Positions 15,102-25,600 of a stretch of DNA of 36,263 bases are shown here, piece after piece. The position numbers and the translations under genes were made by a program. The notes below the pieces were generated by a model. It had not been told where the DNA came from and made no database searches. It was given only the letters and a program-made list of their open reading frames with translations. The stretch covers positions 1 through 36,263 of the forward strand of contig BNXH01000013.1 in NCBI GenBank assembly GCA_025999435.1, read 5' to 3'. The DNA comes from Bacteroidia bacterium (GTDB taxonomy: Bacteria > Bacteroidota > Bacteroidia > Bacteroidales > Dysgonomonadaceae). The first letter of the stretch is position 1. Each line of letters begins with the position of its first letter.

Positions 15102-17390
15102 TTATCCGCTTTCAATTAGTGTTATAATATTTTTTTCTCTATCCTTAGGGAAAATCTGTAACAACTGTATTTTACCTTTCTCTAATTTACATTCTACGGT
15201 AGTGTTATATGGAGCATGCAATTTGAAATGGACATCCCATTCTTTAGGCCATGCGGGCAACAGATAGATTTTTTTCCCATCGGTCTGCAAAAGCATTTCC
15301 TGCAAAGCAATCATACCCGAACCGCCCCGGTTGTGGTCGGGAGTCCAGTCAAATCCCGGCCCCCAGAAGACAGGAAAACGGGTTCCGGCACTTTGCAACT
15401 TCTTTACGACCAGGTCTTTCGACTCGGCAACCAGGCCAAGACGCGCGGCCCAGATAGCATCTTGTTTCCAACCTATATGGCTTTTGAATTTCTGAACATC
15501 AGGATCATATCTCCATGTATTGCGGGCTATCTCCAGATTCTCTTTGCCCACTCCATATATTCCCCAGGGGAACACAGGATACAATTGAGGGGTTTCTGTA
15601 TTATTTATCCGCTCCCAAAGCCAGGCCGGAGCGATTGTTTCATGCCCGCCGATATACCGTGTCTTTATTTCAGGTATCCTCGACAGGAAGGTGTTGAAAT
15701 ATTCCCGTTTAATACTGTCTGTCCCAAACGATCCGGACTGTAATAAACTTCCCGTAACGACTTTCAACGCTGCAATGGTAGATGACGCATTATAAGCCAT
15801 TTTGTAAGTTTCGCATGCCGACCCAGGATATAAAACCAGCTTATCCTGTTCATCAAAGACCTTTCGCCCTCTTTGCCTGGCCAGATATTGATAATGCTCA
15901 TCGAAAAAACGAAGGGTACTTTCTATCAGTGGCAAATATTCTCTGATGCTTTCACCTGTATATTGCTCCCGCTCCAAAATCATATAGCAGAACTCCAAAG
16001 CAGTATCCCACTGATACTCAAGCCATGCATTATATTCCATCCCTTTATCATAACCGTCAGGGCGTTTCCATCCGTACTCACTCGGATTTGGTAAACCGAA
16101 GTTTTCTATCTGCTCGGTGAAGCAAGCTCCTTCATGCCCCCAATAGACCTTACTCCTCAACTCGGCGGCAGGCAATAGCCGGTTATAAAAGTCAAACTGG
16201 GATCTCATCATATCAAAATCACCGCTCCTGAGCATTGGGAAATAGACCAGACGCTGATTCTGTGCGGTATGTGTTCCCCCGCCCCACTTCCTGAAATCGG
16301 GAGTAAAACGATAAAGGGTATCTGTGTACTGAGGATCGTATGTAAACAATCCTCCGTTAAATTTTGTAGGATAATCCCCGTATGCATTGCATCCCAGCAT
16401 ATAGCGGAACAGCTGATAGTTGCGGGCAATCTCTTTCGCCTTACTGTCATTATCCGAAGTGATATGAATAAAACTGCGATTCCAAAAGTCAGCCCACCAT
16501 TTTTTATTCTCTTTCAGGTCAGAAACAGCTGGTTTCTCCAATCCGGCCTTCCACTCCGCTATATCCGGTGTTTGGACTGTATGAAGTTTTATCCTTATAC
16601 TGCAATTCTTCAGGGGCTTTTCGCTTTCCAGTTTCCATGCCCGGAAATCGGTATTTACATAAACACCTTCCGATATACCGGATGTTTTAAAACCCTTCGC
16701 TTCCATATATCCCCCAAATACAAGATTATGGAGCGGGTTGTTTATCAGGGACTTTACCTCATTTAATCCCTGCTGTGCTACGGCGACGTCGAATACGGTT
16801 TCCCCCTGATTCTGATGGTAAAATAAAACCTTATTCCCTTCGAACCTGACTTCATCCTTTTTCGTTATCAGATCTTTCGGAGCAGCCCATTTATATGAAT
16901 TCTGGTTACTTTCGTCTTTCCGTAACAATCTGTCCTGATAACGCCAGTTTTCATAGCAGGCCTCGATTTTCAAGCCCTGATTATTCGAGATATCGACATT
17001 TATAACCGGATTGAACACATCTACCCAAATATGTACTTTCGACGTAATATTTCCGTTACTGCCTTTTATATATACACATCCTTCTTCCGGATTCAGTTCC
17101 TGACTGAACTCATTGCCAAATGGATTGGGTGTCAGTTTCAGGCGGACACGTCCGGGTTTAAGCAGCGTGTTATTTTCGTCGAATGTTCCGCTACGCGACA
17201 TGTAAAATAATATGTCTCCATTTTCTACCCAGACATTCAATCCTATATCGCCACCGCCACAGGGCATGCTTTCAGCCGAATTTTCACTCTGGGTATTCCA
17301 CTTTACATTGTAATCGGAGATTGTCTGCCCCGATACAGTACAGACCGGAAACAAGACAGATAACAGCAATATAAAAGAGCGGATACACAT
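15102..17390 (-). CDS. DUF5703-type glycoside hydrolase (six-hairpin fold)
   Basis: A secreted 762-residue protein with a signal peptide ending VSGQ. The N-terminal beta-sandwich begins YNVKWNTQSENSAESMPCGG, then GDIGLNVWVENGDILFYMSR, which I associate with the DUF5703 domain. From about residue 300 a helix-rich region (NRSFIHITSDN, YWGHEGACFTEQIENFGLPN, EYQWDTALEFCYMILE, GFDWTPDHNRGGSGMIALQEM) fits an (alpha/alpha)6 glycosidase barrel of the GH95/GH65-like group, and a C-terminal beta domain closes the protein. Probable site is the periplasm. The substrate is unknown; the neighbours suggest a pectic sugar. It is the last PUL gene, starting 3 bases after the DUF3826 gene. Confidence 0.8.
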   Translation of the reverse strand: MCIRSFILLLSVLFPVCTVSGQTISDYNVKWNTQSENSAESMPCGGGDIGLNVWVENGDILFYMSRSGTFDENNTLLKPGRVRLKLTPNPFGNEFSQELNPEEGCVYIKGSNGNITSKVHIWVDVFNPVINVDISNNQGLKIEACYENWRYQDRLLRKDESNQNSYKWAAPKDLITKKDEVRFEGNKVLFYHQNQGETVFDVAVAQQGLNEVKSLINNPLHNLVFGGYMEAKGFKTSGISEGVYVNTDFRAWKLESEKPLKNCSIRIKLHTVQTPDIAEWKAGLEKPAVSDLKENKKWWADFWNRSFIHITSDNDSKAKEIARNYQLFRYMLGCNAYGDYPTKFNGGLFTYDPQYTDTLYRFTPDFRKWGGGTHTAQNQRLVYFPMLRSGDFDMMRSQFDFYNRLLPAAELRSKVYWGHEGACFTEQIENFGLPNPSEYGWKRPDGYDKGMEYNAWLEYQWDTALEFCYMILEREQYTGESIREYLPLIESTLRFFDEHYQYLARQRGRKVFDEQDKLVLYPGSACETYKMAYNASSTIAALKVVTGSLLQSGSFGTDSIKREYFNTFLSRIPEIKTRYIGGHETIAPAWLWERINNTETPQLYPVFPWGIYGVGKENLEIARNTWRYDPDVQKFKSHIGWKQDAIWAARLGLVAESKDLVVKKLQSAGTRFPVFWGPGFDWTPDHNRGGSGMIALQEMLLQTDGKKIYLLPAWPKEWDVHFKLHAPYNTTVECKLEKGKIQLLQIFPKDREKNIITLIESG

Positions 17391-17393
17391 AGC

Positions 17394-18020
17394 TTACTTC
17401 TTCTTTTTCAGGGAGTCGACATATTCTTTGTATATAGCCTTCCAATTATAATTATTCTGATATAAATACAATTCTATCCGGGTTTTATGTATTTTGAAAA
17501 TGGCTGAAATCTCCTTCATGCTTTTGTAATCCACAGCCTCTTCCCTTGCCTGCTTCAAATGATTGAGTATGTACTCATCCATTTCTTTTGGCATATCAGG
17601 CAGTATTTCCCGGTATGCCTTCATCGTAAAATCAACTTTGCCGATAGTGTATTTATCCAGAATAGCTTCCACCTGTTCCTCTGCGAGATCTTTCCTGAGC
17701 CCTGTCATCAAAGCCTCATGTACCGTCTTGGGGATTGTGGAATCAACTATCAGTTGGCGGTCATCGGCTGACAGCTTCTCTCCGGTTTTCGGATTTATGC
17801 CTTCCGGAACCATCGTATAAGGATGGCTGTCGTGCCAAGTCTTTACGGCCGTCAGGTGTGTCGATATTACATCTGCCAGACGGGCTTCTTTTCCTTTATC
17901 GTTCAGTTCTAAGGAAGTAACCCAGTCTGTCGATTTTTTTAGAATTTCAGTATCCGCCTGAGCAGATACATATGTAAAAACAAATACAAATAATAAAGAT
18001 ATAACTAACTTTTTCATCAT
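17394..18020 (-). CDS. DUF3826 family secreted protein (first copy)
   Basis: A 208-residue protein with a signal peptide ending in SAQA, then an almost all-helical, charged mature region. Characteristic parts are the early DWVTSLELNDKGKEARLADV, the middle segment VEAILDKYTIGKVDFTMKAY and the C-terminal TRIELYLYQNNYNWKAIYKE. I assign it to DUF3826, a family known to me mainly from Bacteroidetes PULs and without a described function. It sits between the acetylesterase (5 bases upstream) and the DUF5703 enzyme (3 bases downstream), so it is co-transcribed with enzymes. A second, diverged copy is at 30095-30742. No catalytic motif is visible, so a binding or chaperone role is possible. Confidence 0.8.
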   Translation of the reverse strand: MMKKLVISLLFVFVFTYVSAQADTEILKKSTDWVTSLELNDKGKEARLADVISTHLTAVKTWHDSHPYTMVPEGINPKTGEKLSADDRQLIVDSTIPKTVHEALMTGLRKDLAEEQVEAILDKYTIGKVDFTMKAYREILPDMPKEMDEYILNHLKQAREEAVDYKSMKEISAIFKIHKTRIELYLYQNNYNWKAIYKEYVDSLKKKK

Positions 18021-18025
18021 ATAAC

Positions 18026-19456
18026 TTATTTAATATCATCCCAGTTATCTGTCCTGAATGAAGATAAAGGCAAGCCTTCGGTACTGAATAAATCTCCAAT
18101 AACAAAATCCTTAAAGCCATAGCGCACAGCGAGCGGTTTGCCGACTTTATCTGACGAAACTTCTATCTTACTGCGTTTGATCTCTGCCTTTGCCGGATAA
18201 AACACCCGGTCTTCGCCCGCTATCTCAAAGTTTTTAAGCTCTTTTCCGTAGGCTGTAAGCCACATAGGGGCATTGTCGAACGACAAAACAGCCTTGCTTT
18301 CTTCTACTACCATCTCTTTAAATGCCGGGCTTTCATATGCAAAACCTGTCATCCCGTAAGTCTTAGCCAGAGCCATCATTGCCAGGCGTTCACCTCCGGC
18401 TTCTTTATTGCGGGGGTGGATACAGTTCTCTTCGCCTATATCCATCAGAACTGCCATGCCCGAATTTGGTATTACCTGAGCAGATTTATATTGAGCTTCG
18501 CGTAAAAAGGCTGCGTTAAAATCCCCGTGCTTTTCGGGAGGATTATTATATGGCGCTATCTGGCAATAATAGAACGGAAATTCTCCCTGCCCCCATATTT
18601 TCCGCATTTCTTTTACAAAAGTCTGGAAAAGACCGGAATATTGCGCTGCCCGGTCGTAATTAGACTCTCCCTGATACATTATCGCTCCTTTGATAGTATA
18701 ACCTTTTACCGGATGTATCATGCCATTGTACAGAGTCGTAGGTGTCCGGTTCTTCTCTTTTACATCATCGATACTATCCGGCAGTTTCACTTCCTTAAAT
18801 TCACGGCTGAGAATATCGCGGCTCATCCAGCTTTCGATCCACGAACCTCCCCATGAAGAAAGGATAAGCCCGACCGGAATATCCAGTGTTTCGTTTATCA
18901 GGCGCCCGAAGTAATAACCTGTCGCACTGAATTCCTTTACTGTTTCGGGGGTAGCTTCCTGCCACTCTCCGATAAAATTATCCTGAGGTTCCAGTTCGGA
19001 TGTACGTTTAACTGTGATAATGCGGATATTCTTATTCTTCGACTTGAAAATAGCTTTATTCCCTCCCTCTACCGGTTGATTTTTAAAGCCTTTCATCGGC
19101 ATTTCCATATTCGACTGACCTAAGCACAGCCATACTTCACCGACTAATACATTTTCAAATATTATTTTATCTTTTCCATCCGAAACAGTAATCGTACATA
19201 CATCATTACTGGCTGCTGGAGTAGGTATTTGCAAAGCCCATTTACCCGAATTATCTGCCTTAGCCGAATATTTCCGGTTAGCCCATGACGGATCGACTTC
19301 TACCGATTTCCCTTTTTCCGACCAGCCCCACATATTAATATTGGTGTTTTGTTGTAATAACATATTATCGCCAAAGATGGATGGCAATTTCAACTGTGCC
19401 TGAATTGATATACTTAATATCGACATCAGGGATAATAGTAGAGCGAGTTTTTTCAT
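18026..19456 (-). CDS. SASA-type (sialate O-acetylesterase-like) carbohydrate esterase
   Basis: A secreted 476-residue SGNH-fold esterase. The N-terminal signal peptide ends IQAQ, followed by a beta domain starting LPSIFGDNMLLQQNTNINMW. The nucleophile block is LGQSNMEM at about 111-118, a second block YQGESNYDRAAQY is near 260 and the catalytic-His region is ENCIHPRNKEAGGERLA near 340. Length is normal for the family. Although the family name refers to sialic acid, in this locus removal of acetyl groups from pectic sugars is the more likely task. The downstream gene follows after 5 bases. Upstream there is a 520-base gap, so this gene may start a second transcript. Confidence 0.88.
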   Translation of the reverse strand: MKKLALLLSLMSILSISIQAQLKLPSIFGDNMLLQQNTNINMWGWSEKGKSVEVDPSWANRKYSAKADNSGKWALQIPTPAASNDVCTITVSDGKDKIIFENVLVGEVWLCLGQSNMEMPMKGFKNQPVEGGNKAIFKSKNKNIRIITVKRTSELEPQDNFIGEWQEATPETVKEFSATGYYFGRLINETLDIPVGLILSSWGGSWIESWMSRDILSREFKEVKLPDSIDDVKEKNRTPTTLYNGMIHPVKGYTIKGAIMYQGESNYDRAAQYSGLFQTFVKEMRKIWGQGEFPFYYCQIAPYNNPPEKHGDFNAAFLREAQYKSAQVIPNSGMAVLMDIGEENCIHPRNKEAGGERLAMMALAKTYGMTGFAYESPAFKEMVVEESKAVLSFDNAPMWLTAYGKELKNFEIAGEDRVFYPAKAEIKRSKIEVSSDKVGKPLAVRYGFKDFVIGDLFSTEGLPLSSFRTDNWDDIK

Positions 19457-19976
19457 ATTTTTATTCTATCAACTTTTTAATTTATAAGCATATTTGCATT
19501 TATTAACCATATATTGTTAAAAGGTAACAGAAGTAACGGAAAACTAATGTGCCAATTAGCCAATATGCCAATGATGCACAAAGTGGCGATACAGTGAATA
19601 GTTAATATCTTGTATCCTGTAACTAATTTTACATATATTAACTATATATAGTTAAAAAGTAACAGAAGTAACAGAAGTAACAGAAAACTAATGCGCTAAT
19701 TAGCCAATATGTCGATGTGCCAATGGCGTAAGCGGCGAAACCTATAATCATCCACTTTCAACTCTCCATTTTCCACTTTCAACTCTCGTCTACTTGTAAC
19801 TGCCCGCAGGGCGAAGTAACTCGTAACTGTTATAAAAACCTGACAAACCTGACACATTTTACACTATTTTCTACCTGTCTTTTTCTAACATTGGCACATC
19901 GGCATATTAAATTCATCCTTTCAAAGACTATCAGCTAATAACATAGATAAAGTTTTCAATTTCTGATCAACATAAC
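19457..19976. other. 520-base gap inside the PUL with degenerate repeats
   Basis: This is the only large gap in the PUL. It holds two diverged direct copies of an AT-rich segment and a TCCACTTTCAACTCT motif occurring twice (around 19751 and 19771). No frame is credible. It could contain a promoter for the acetylesterase-DUF3826-DUF5703 genes, but I see no good consensus match on the minus strand. Confidence 0.6.
19501..19738. repeat. Pair of diverged direct repeats of about 90-100 bp
   Basis: The copy at 19501-19589 (TATTAACCATATATTGTTAA onward) recurs at 19637-19738 (TATTAACTATATATAGTTAA onward). Both continue with AGTAACAGAAGTAAC, AAAACTAATG, AATTAGCCAATATG, CCAATG and end near GGCGA. The second copy has an extra 9-base AGTAACAGA unit, so that motif is tandemly repeated there. 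A 47-base spacer separates the copies. Confidence 0.75.
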
Positions 19977-22658
19977 TTATATGCTGCAATCAAATTTATA
20001 TTCGCCCGAACCTACCGATTGTGTCTTTCCGTCGGGTAAAATTACGGTAGCCCTGGTATTTACAGGAACGAGTACAGTCAGGTAAAACTTACTGTCCTTC
20101 CGTTGCCATTCCACTTTAATATCGCCATAAAGGGTTTTATGCCCTGCTTTTACCCATGTCAGATCGCCGATAGGCTGAGGTTGTATGGTAAATTCCTGAA
20201 AGCCCGGTGTTGCCGGTTCTATCCCTGCCAGACTGCGGAAAAACCATTCATCTATCTGTCCCATCATAAAGTGGTTCCATGATGCGCCTTTGCGTGGGTC
20301 CCATTGTTCGGTCAGTGTGGTCACTCCGTATTTTATCTGGAAGCCATATCCGGGAGCATCATAATGGTTGTTCATAAGGTACATCAGTTCGTTTTCACCA
20401 TTCAGAGCCAAAGCCTGAAACAGGTAACGATTACCCACATCGCCGGTTGTCAGGCGGTTTCCTCTTTGAGCAATATCTTTTTTCAGGTTGTTCATTACAG
20501 CCTGCTTATTTGCCGGTTCTACCAGATCCATAAATATGGCTACGGCATTGCAGAACTGGCTGCCCGAACCATATTGTTTAGTATCCTTGTTGAAGAACTT
20601 GTTATTGAAAGCATTTCTTATCTCACTTGCCAGAGAACCGTATTTCTTTTCATCAGAACTGTTTCCTGTTAGCTTCGCAATTTCTGTAAACAAATGAGTC
20701 ACATAGAAATAATGCGCTGTCGCGGAAACCTCTACAGGGCTGTTTTTAGAGAATCCTGCGCGGTGCTCGCCATAATCGTACCAGTCGCCAAGTCCGTGGG
20801 AAACAATATGATTTGCCGACATGGACGTCAGATAATCCACATAACGTTTCATCACATTATAATACTTGCTAAGTATGCTTTTGTCCCCGTAAAATCGATA
20901 ATACATCCACGGCATGATAACAGAAGCGCCTCCCCATTCCGGAGAATCGCGGAATACTTCCAGGCCGTCGCCGAATACTACATACTCGGGTACAATATTT
21001 GGTATCAGCCCGTTTGGTTGCTGCCCGTCTTCCATATCCTGCATCACCTTGTTGAACATTTGGGTGAGGTTCCAGTTGTAAAGCAGTCCGGGGCCGTTTA
21101 GATGGGTTTCTTCCAGCCAGCCTAGTTTTTCACGATGCGGACAGTCAGTGAACACAGCCTGCATATTACTCTTTACCGCGTTTTTTATCAGAACATGAGC
21201 CTTGTTGAATATCTCATTCGATGATTGGAAATAGCCGTTTTCTTCGACCGAATTGTAAATAAAATGGGACTTTATGTCGGTGACGGTCGGTTTATCGTTA
21301 CTGTAAGACAATATATTTGCCCCGTCTACCTGTATATATTGATATCCATAGTAGGAGAACTTAGGATGCCAGCTCTCTTCACCATCTCCTTTCAGCGTGT
21401 AGTAATAGGTATGGGGACTGCCCGATTGCTTTTGAGAAACAAGGCCTGTTTCTTCATTCAGTAGTTCGCCGACCGTTAATTTTACCGTTTGTCCAGCCTT
21501 TCCTTTAACTTTGATGGACGGATAACCCGAAAGATTTTGCCCCATATCCAGTACATAGCTTGAATCTATTCTGGTCATTTTTACCGCGCTATATTCTTTC
21601 ATCCTGCGGACATTAGTGACTTGTTGCGCTCTTAATGTGCCTTTAGGAGCTTCCTGCAAAACCACCGGTTTCCATGTCCTGTCATCGAATCCCTTTTTGT
21701 TCCACCCTTTTTGTTCCAGTCGGGCATCATAGTCCTCGCCGCCATATATATCGTTGAAAGTGATGGGGCTTAACGAATATTTCCATGTTTCGTCAGATAA
21801 AATTATATCTTCCGAACCGTCACTGTAATATACATGCATTTTTAGAAACAGGGTAGGAGGGCCGAACGATATCCACAATTTACGGTAGCGGTTGCCTACC
21901 GCATTATAAAAGCCATTACCTAGTGTGACGCCGATAGCATTTTCACCGGAAAGCAAAAGAGAATCTACCTGATAGGTATTATAATAAACCGTTCTGTCAT
22001 AATCGCTCCATACAGGGGTGAATATATCTTTGCTCACACGTTTACCATTCAGATATAGATTGTAATGCCCGAGCCCCGATACATGCACTATAGCTCTTTC
22101 TACTTTTTTATTTGAATTGAAAGTCTTCCGCAGATTGATACTTCGTAAAGCCAATGTATCTATCTTGTCATACATCTCTTTATATTCAGGTTTTTTGAAA
22201 GAAGGCCCGTGAAGATCGCGGCGGCCAATCGGTAAGTTTGCTTTGGCCCGGCCGATAGCGCCTATCCATTGTATTTCAGATGAAGAGAATGCAGGGGCTG
22301 TTTCGAAAAATGAAGATTCACTTTCTGTCATCTTCCCGTTCTTATTCCACACTTTTACATTCCATATATAGCGGGTATTGCTTTCCAGCTTTTTGCCTTT
22401 ATAGGGAACCAGTTGGCTCTGGTTCGATTTCATCTTTCCCGAATCCCATACTTTATTACTGCCGTCCATTACTGTAATTTGATATGCAGTCTGGAAATCG
22501 TTTTTCTCACCGGAAGTAAGCATCCAACCGAATCGCGGCGTATTAGCATCCACAGCCAAAGGCGCCTGTACCATTTCTACGGTAAGATTGGAAATGTCAA
22601 TTGAGAATATATTCAGACAAATCAATATTGTTACTATACTGGTTATTAATCTTTTCAT
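19977..22658 (-). CDS. Alpha-L-rhamnosidase, GH78
   Basis: A secreted 893-residue enzyme that releases terminal alpha-L-rhamnose. After the signal peptide come an N-terminal Fn3-like domain (NLTVEMVQAPLAVDANTPRF, WNVKVWNKNGKMTESES), the rhamnosidase N domain (VSGLGHYNLYLNGKRVSKDI), a second beta domain and the (alpha/alpha)6 catalytic domain. The conserved acid motif DCPHREKLGWLEETH lies at about 505-519 and the second catalytic region TTLTEQWDPRKGASWNH is near 780. A C-terminal beta-sandwich ends the protein (GDIKVEWQRKDSKFYL). Length is typical. It starts 3 bases after the upstream glycosidase gene. The product sugar is the substrate of the rha cluster 8 kb away. Confidence 0.95.
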   Translation of the reverse strand: MKRLITSIVTILICLNIFSIDISNLTVEMVQAPLAVDANTPRFGWMLTSGEKNDFQTAYQITVMDGSNKVWDSGKMKSNQSQLVPYKGKKLESNTRYIWNVKVWNKNGKMTESESSFFETAPAFSSSEIQWIGAIGRAKANLPIGRRDLHGPSFKKPEYKEMYDKIDTLALRSINLRKTFNSNKKVERAIVHVSGLGHYNLYLNGKRVSKDIFTPVWSDYDRTVYYNTYQVDSLLLSGENAIGVTLGNGFYNAVGNRYRKLWISFGPPTLFLKMHVYYSDGSEDIILSDETWKYSLSPITFNDIYGGEDYDARLEQKGWNKKGFDDRTWKPVVLQEAPKGTLRAQQVTNVRRMKEYSAVKMTRIDSSYVLDMGQNLSGYPSIKVKGKAGQTVKLTVGELLNEETGLVSQKQSGSPHTYYYTLKGDGEESWHPKFSYYGYQYIQVDGANILSYSNDKPTVTDIKSHFIYNSVEENGYFQSSNEIFNKAHVLIKNAVKSNMQAVFTDCPHREKLGWLEETHLNGPGLLYNWNLTQMFNKVMQDMEDGQQPNGLIPNIVPEYVVFGDGLEVFRDSPEWGGASVIMPWMYYRFYGDKSILSKYYNVMKRYVDYLTSMSANHIVSHGLGDWYDYGEHRAGFSKNSPVEVSATAHYFYVTHLFTEIAKLTGNSSDEKKYGSLASEIRNAFNNKFFNKDTKQYGSGSQFCNAVAIFMDLVEPANKQAVMNNLKKDIAQRGNRLTTGDVGNRYLFQALALNGENELMYLMNNHYDAPGYGFQIKYGVTTLTEQWDPRKGASWNHFMMGQIDEWFFRSLAGIEPATPGFQEFTIQPQPIGDLTWVKAGHKTLYGDIKVEWQRKDSKFYLTVLVPVNTRATVILPDGKTQSVGSGEYKFDCSI

Positions 22659-22661
22659 AAA

Positions 22662-25600
22662 TTATTGCAATTTATAAGTCAGTTTCGTAAGATTATCTGC
22701 TCTGGCAACGACCTTTCCGTTTACCATTACATAAAATCCTTTTCCACGCTTATATTTTTCTCCTGTTCTGTCCCAGACAATCGTGATGATTTTGCCATGA
22801 TAAGGCACATTGTCCAGACAGAACCAATCCCATTTACCATCAGGAAGGAGTGGATTGACTTCCAGAATCCGGTCGGCCCGCGGGCGTAATCCTATAAGTC
22901 CTGATATAATAAGGTCATTAAATGTAGAATGGTTATAATAGCGGCTACGTTCCTGATCTCCTTTCAACCAGTAGCCTGTCACTTCATCCTGATATTCGCC
23001 GATATATGGGCGGCCTCTGTGATGCTGGCTTTCTACATATAGTTCCATATGACGGAAGTAAATGCTGTCATTTACCACATCCTGCTTATAGTTGTTCAGG
23101 ACATTGGCCATAGCTGTTAGGGTTTGGGAAGTGGCAAAAGGCCAGATGGCTCCATCCCACTCGCAGTTGCAACATCCGTGGGTACGGAACAGGGGATGAC
23201 GGCGTTCGGCAGTTGTCAGTCCGTAAGGAGCAAGGAATCCTTTCGCTTCGGTTATTTGTTTCCAGGCCTGGGCGTATTCATTCTTTTCATCCGGTAAATT
23301 GAAATACCATGGTATGTAACCGATTGCTTCACGTGCCTGAGCAAATTCTCCGGGAGCTCTTAATGTTTCAAAGAAAACACTATCCGTATTCCACAACTGC
23401 ACTTGAACAAGATTCTTTATTTCAGCAGCTTTTTCTTCATATTTTTTTACTGCCGCTTCGTCTCCTTTCAATTTTGCTATTTCGACCAATGCAATGGCAT
23501 TGCCATACATATAAGAGTTGATGGTAGGGCGGGCATATTGTTTACGGCGGCCACCACTGATTGTTTCTTCCATGCCATCCTGTACATCACCCTGCCAGTA
23601 TAGCCCGCTGGGTAACCTATGGTCGCCTTCCCACTGCGAATATTCATTCTCAAGGTCGGGATACATATCCAGCAAATAGTTTTTGTCGCCATCTACCAGA
23701 TACTTGTTGTATAAAGCATTGGCTGTCCAGCTACTGAACTTACGGAGTTTATTCATCGGCTTTCCTTCGTTGCCTCTGAACCAGACATGGATATATTGGT
23801 TGGTATATTTCTGGTCGTGGAGCCAGCGGCTTTCATATACATGATGACCTATCGCGCATGCAATCAGGTTGTACTTATCAGCGTAAGACCTGTTTACCAA
23901 AAATTCAGTTATTCCGTACCCAACAGGGGTTTCTTTGATATGTTTTCTGAACGACCACCATCTGTAATAATACATCTCTTCAAAATTCTTCTGCGGACAT
24001 TCGAATAATGGAATATTAGCTTTCATCCAGTCCCAAGATTGAGAATTAGGAATAGCCTGTACAATATTTTCATCTTCCATTGTATTGAAGTAATCCACAT
24101 AGGATTTGAAGTTACCAGCGTCTAATATTGCAGCCGTTTTAGTCGGGTTCGACGCTTTCAGGTAAGAGATGTAATACGCTGCTTCCGGCTCGTCTTCACC
24201 GGCATTCGGCAAATCGGTAAACCTGTCGGCAGGCGTGTTCGGTGTAGGGTCTAACGGCAGATCTCCGGTGCGGAATACAACTCTTGTTATTGATTCGACA
24301 GGATTGAAGAATAAGCGGGCAGGAATATTCTTGTCGTTAATCTTCATTGTCAGGCTTCGGGTAGTTGTATTCAGTGATACCTGGATATTATACACTTGAT
24401 TGGCTTCATACGGAGTCAATGTATTGTATCTGGCTCCTGTTTTCAGTTTCATCAGGCCGTCATTGTCGAAGATTATACGCGTACAGGCTTCTCCTTTCGC
24501 GTTCTGAAATTCTATTTGAAGATTTCCTTTGTCGTTTTGCATTGGCAATACATCAAAGGCCACCTCTAATGTCTGTGATTCGGGTACTACTCTCTCAGCC
24601 TTTGAGTAATCGAATAGGTCCCAATCCTTAAGCGATAGCCAGCGTTTTCCATCGTTACGCTTTTCTATTTTTACCGGAGCCCGGAGCGGACTGTATATAT
24701 TCCATACATCGAGTTCCTTTCCTTCAGGCATATTGTCGAATACCTCGTCGGCATGGCTTGTCGCCATATTGGTAACAGGCACACGGATTTTGGCCACCCA
24801 CATATCTTCTTTATTCATGCTGTATGTTACCCACATATTGCCATCGGGAGGAGTACCGTTGTTCTCCTGTATACCCCTTACATATTGAGGCCCTCTCGAT
24901 TTGTAATTGCCTCCGTATCGCATAGGGGTGATATCTCCGTGCACAAGATACAGATCGGTATATTCCAATCCGTCCATACTTGTAGAAACAGCCAGTGGCC
25001 AACGGAATTCGGACGGATTATAAACTGTTGCGAATTTCTGATCCGAAGTTCTTTGTCCCCAGATTTTTGCATTACTGTTGACAAAGCCGGGGGCACGCTG
25101 TGCCGATTCGGGCCATGTTTTACCACCATCATTACTCATGGTTGTAAGCGCGTGTTTCCATAATCCGACAATACGCCCGTCATCCAGCCTGTAATAGCTG
25201 AATGCCTTATATGCCTGTATCTTAGGTATGATGGGGTCGTTCCTGTCGGCTTCTTCTATCCATTGCATCATGTACAGGGGATTGGAAAGAAGTTCGTCGC
25301 ATGCCTCGACAAATCCTTTATCTTTACTTTTCTTATAAAATGGAAAAACCGTATTCTTTTCATTGAATGCGTGATTGTAACGGATAAAATGGATAGGCCC
25401 GAATGACCCGTCTTTCTTTATTTCGCGGATAACACGTCCGATACCATTGCCGTCGTTGGGGTCATCCTTCATATCCAGAGCAACACCATAATAGCTGATA
25501 GCCAAAAGACGTCCGCTTTTTGCTGTGAAAAAACCTACACGCTGATGTGTGATCGCATACAAGTCTTTTGCAACACCCGGATAATCGGGCTTTGTATATC

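Noticed and set aside
19501..19738. CRISPR array
   Set aside because: Only two diverged copies with a 47-base spacer and internal tandem motifs; no uniform repeat-spacer pattern and no cas genes.
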